Assembly (NCBI GenBank): GCA_031270205.1
Contig: JAISYA010000244.1
Coordinates: 1 to 14,418 of the forward strand
Length of the DNA stretch: 14,418 nucleotides
Source of the DNA: Treponema sp.
GTDB taxonomy: Bacteria > Spirochaetota > Spirochaetia > Treponematales > Breznakiellaceae
Reading direction: 5' to 3'
Below are positions 13,826 to 14,418 of the stretch, in pieces. The translations under genes and the position numbers were made by a program. The first letter of the stretch is position 1. The number at the start of each line of letters is the position of its first letter. The notes under the pieces were generated by a model that saw nothing but the letters and a program-made list of their open reading frames with translations, was not told where the DNA came from and did no database searches.

Positions 13826-13854
13826 AAAATAACGAATTTTTTCCCCCTTAGCAA
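13826..13854 (-). promoter_or_regulatory. Promoter candidate for the lipoprotein gene
   Basis: On the minus strand TTGCTA (13854-13849), a 17-bp spacer and TATTTT (13831-13826) would start transcription near 13819, leaving a 20-odd-base leader with the AAGGAGG ribosome site. The tandem array begins 86 bp upstream of the -35 box. I see no gene in 13798-13939. Confidence 0.4.
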
Positions 13855-13939
13855 GCGCAGGGCAGGGCATCGGCGTTTACTTGCAATCCGCGCACCACTA
13901 CCATACTCAGAAATGTACCCGCGAACCGCTGATAACCCC

Positions 13940-14418
13940 CAATCGATATAAGCTATATTGCGGGATCGACATAGGCTATGTGGATGGATCGACATAAGCT
14001 ATGTGGGTGGATCGACATAGGCTATGTGGATGGATCGACATAGGCTATGTGGATGGATCGACATAGGCTATGTGGGTGGATCGACATAAGCTATGTGGAT
14101 GGATCGACATAAGCTATGTGGATGGATCGACATAGGCTATGTGGATGGATCGACATAAGCTATGTGGATGGATCGACATAGGCTATGTGGATGGATCGAC
14201 ATAGGCTATGTGGGTGGATCGACATAGCCTATGTTGCAGGATCGACATAGCCTATGTGGATGGATCGACATAGCCTATGTTGCGGGATCGACATAGGCTA
14301 TGTTGTGGGATCGACATAGGCTATGTGGATGGATCGATATAGGCTATGTTGTGGGATCGACATAGGCTATGTGGATGGATCGACATAGCCTATGTTGCAG
14401 GATCGACATAGCCTATGT
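13940..14418. repeat. 23-bp tandem array of near-palindromes, 20 complete units plus a partial unit, running off the window
   Basis: After one degenerate unit (13940-13962), units start every 23 bp from 13963 to 14400 without any spacing change; the last is cut by the window edge. Each unit is GGATCG followed by the palindromic core ACATA-RGC/GCC-TATGT and a four-base tail. The core, with ATC before and GAT after, makes a 21-bp imperfect palindrome. Variation is confined to the core centre (GGC, AGC or GCC) and the tail (GGAT, GGGT, TGCA, TGCG, TGTG). Each unit contains GATC and a stop codon (TAG or TAA) on each strand, and 23 is not a multiple of three, so it is not coding. There are no unique spacers, so it is not a CRISPR. 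It could be a protein-binding array or a hairpin-rich VNTR. Confidence 0.95.

Noticed and set aside
13798..13995. N-terminal extension of the lipoprotein reading frame into the tandem array
   Set aside because: A lipoprotein signal with lipobox begins at 13797 with AAGGAGG upstream; a 66-residue leader before it would block export.
13940..14418. CRISPR array
   Set aside because: The 23-bp units abut with only two bases between palindromes and there are no unique spacers; no cas genes are near.

Overview
The window reads as bacterial chromosome, most likely from a treponeme-like spirochaete of moderately high G+C, possibly a gut symbiont. This is an inference from protein style, since no rRNA or other taxonomic marker is present. 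The clues are a signal peptide running into a GGGQQGG-type mature start, a lipobox of relaxed spirochaetal form (LVIS-C), a long PilZ-type protein of the kind seen in spirochaetes, and dense ABC-transporter and sugar-catabolism genes.

Region 1 (1-5363) is a carbohydrate locus. On the minus strand lie the first codons of a gene leaving the window, a good intrinsic terminator, and the N-terminal half of a sugar ABC transporter binding protein that stops after 174 residues. Divergent from it are a split transketolase (N and C subunits with an ATGA overlap) and a DeoR-type regulator. An aldehyde dehydrogenase very close to lactaldehyde/glycolaldehyde dehydrogenase AldA follows, with its own promoter candidate and a leader rich in inverted repeats. 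The two divergent promoters carry nearly identical extended -35 boxes in inverted orientation, a plausible operator for the DeoR protein.

Region 2 (5390-10391) starts with an isolated yqeC (selenium-dependent molybdenum hydroxylase accessory protein). Just after it is a structured stretch that weakly resembles the 5' half of a cobalamin riboswitch. Next come two gene pairs transcribed divergently from a 61-bp gap. On the minus strand are an HD-domain phosphohydrolase and a ComFB-domain protein with an extra C-terminal beta-rich domain. On the plus strand are an exported protein of unknown function and a three-part PilZ protein. ComFB and PilZ are both cyclic-dinucleotide receptor families, so this may be a signalling locus.

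Region 3 (10422-13010) is a compact NitT/TauT-type ABC importer: binding protein, permease and ATPase. The permease N-terminus contains five in-frame copies of a 15-bp repeat encoding APRWT.

Region 4 (13063-14418) is a convergent lipoprotein gene. Upstream of it is a strictly periodic 23-bp tandem array of near-palindromes that runs off the end of the window (20 complete units plus a partial one). Each unit contains a GATC site and stop codons on both strands, so the array is not coding and is not a CRISPR. I consider it the most unusual element here.
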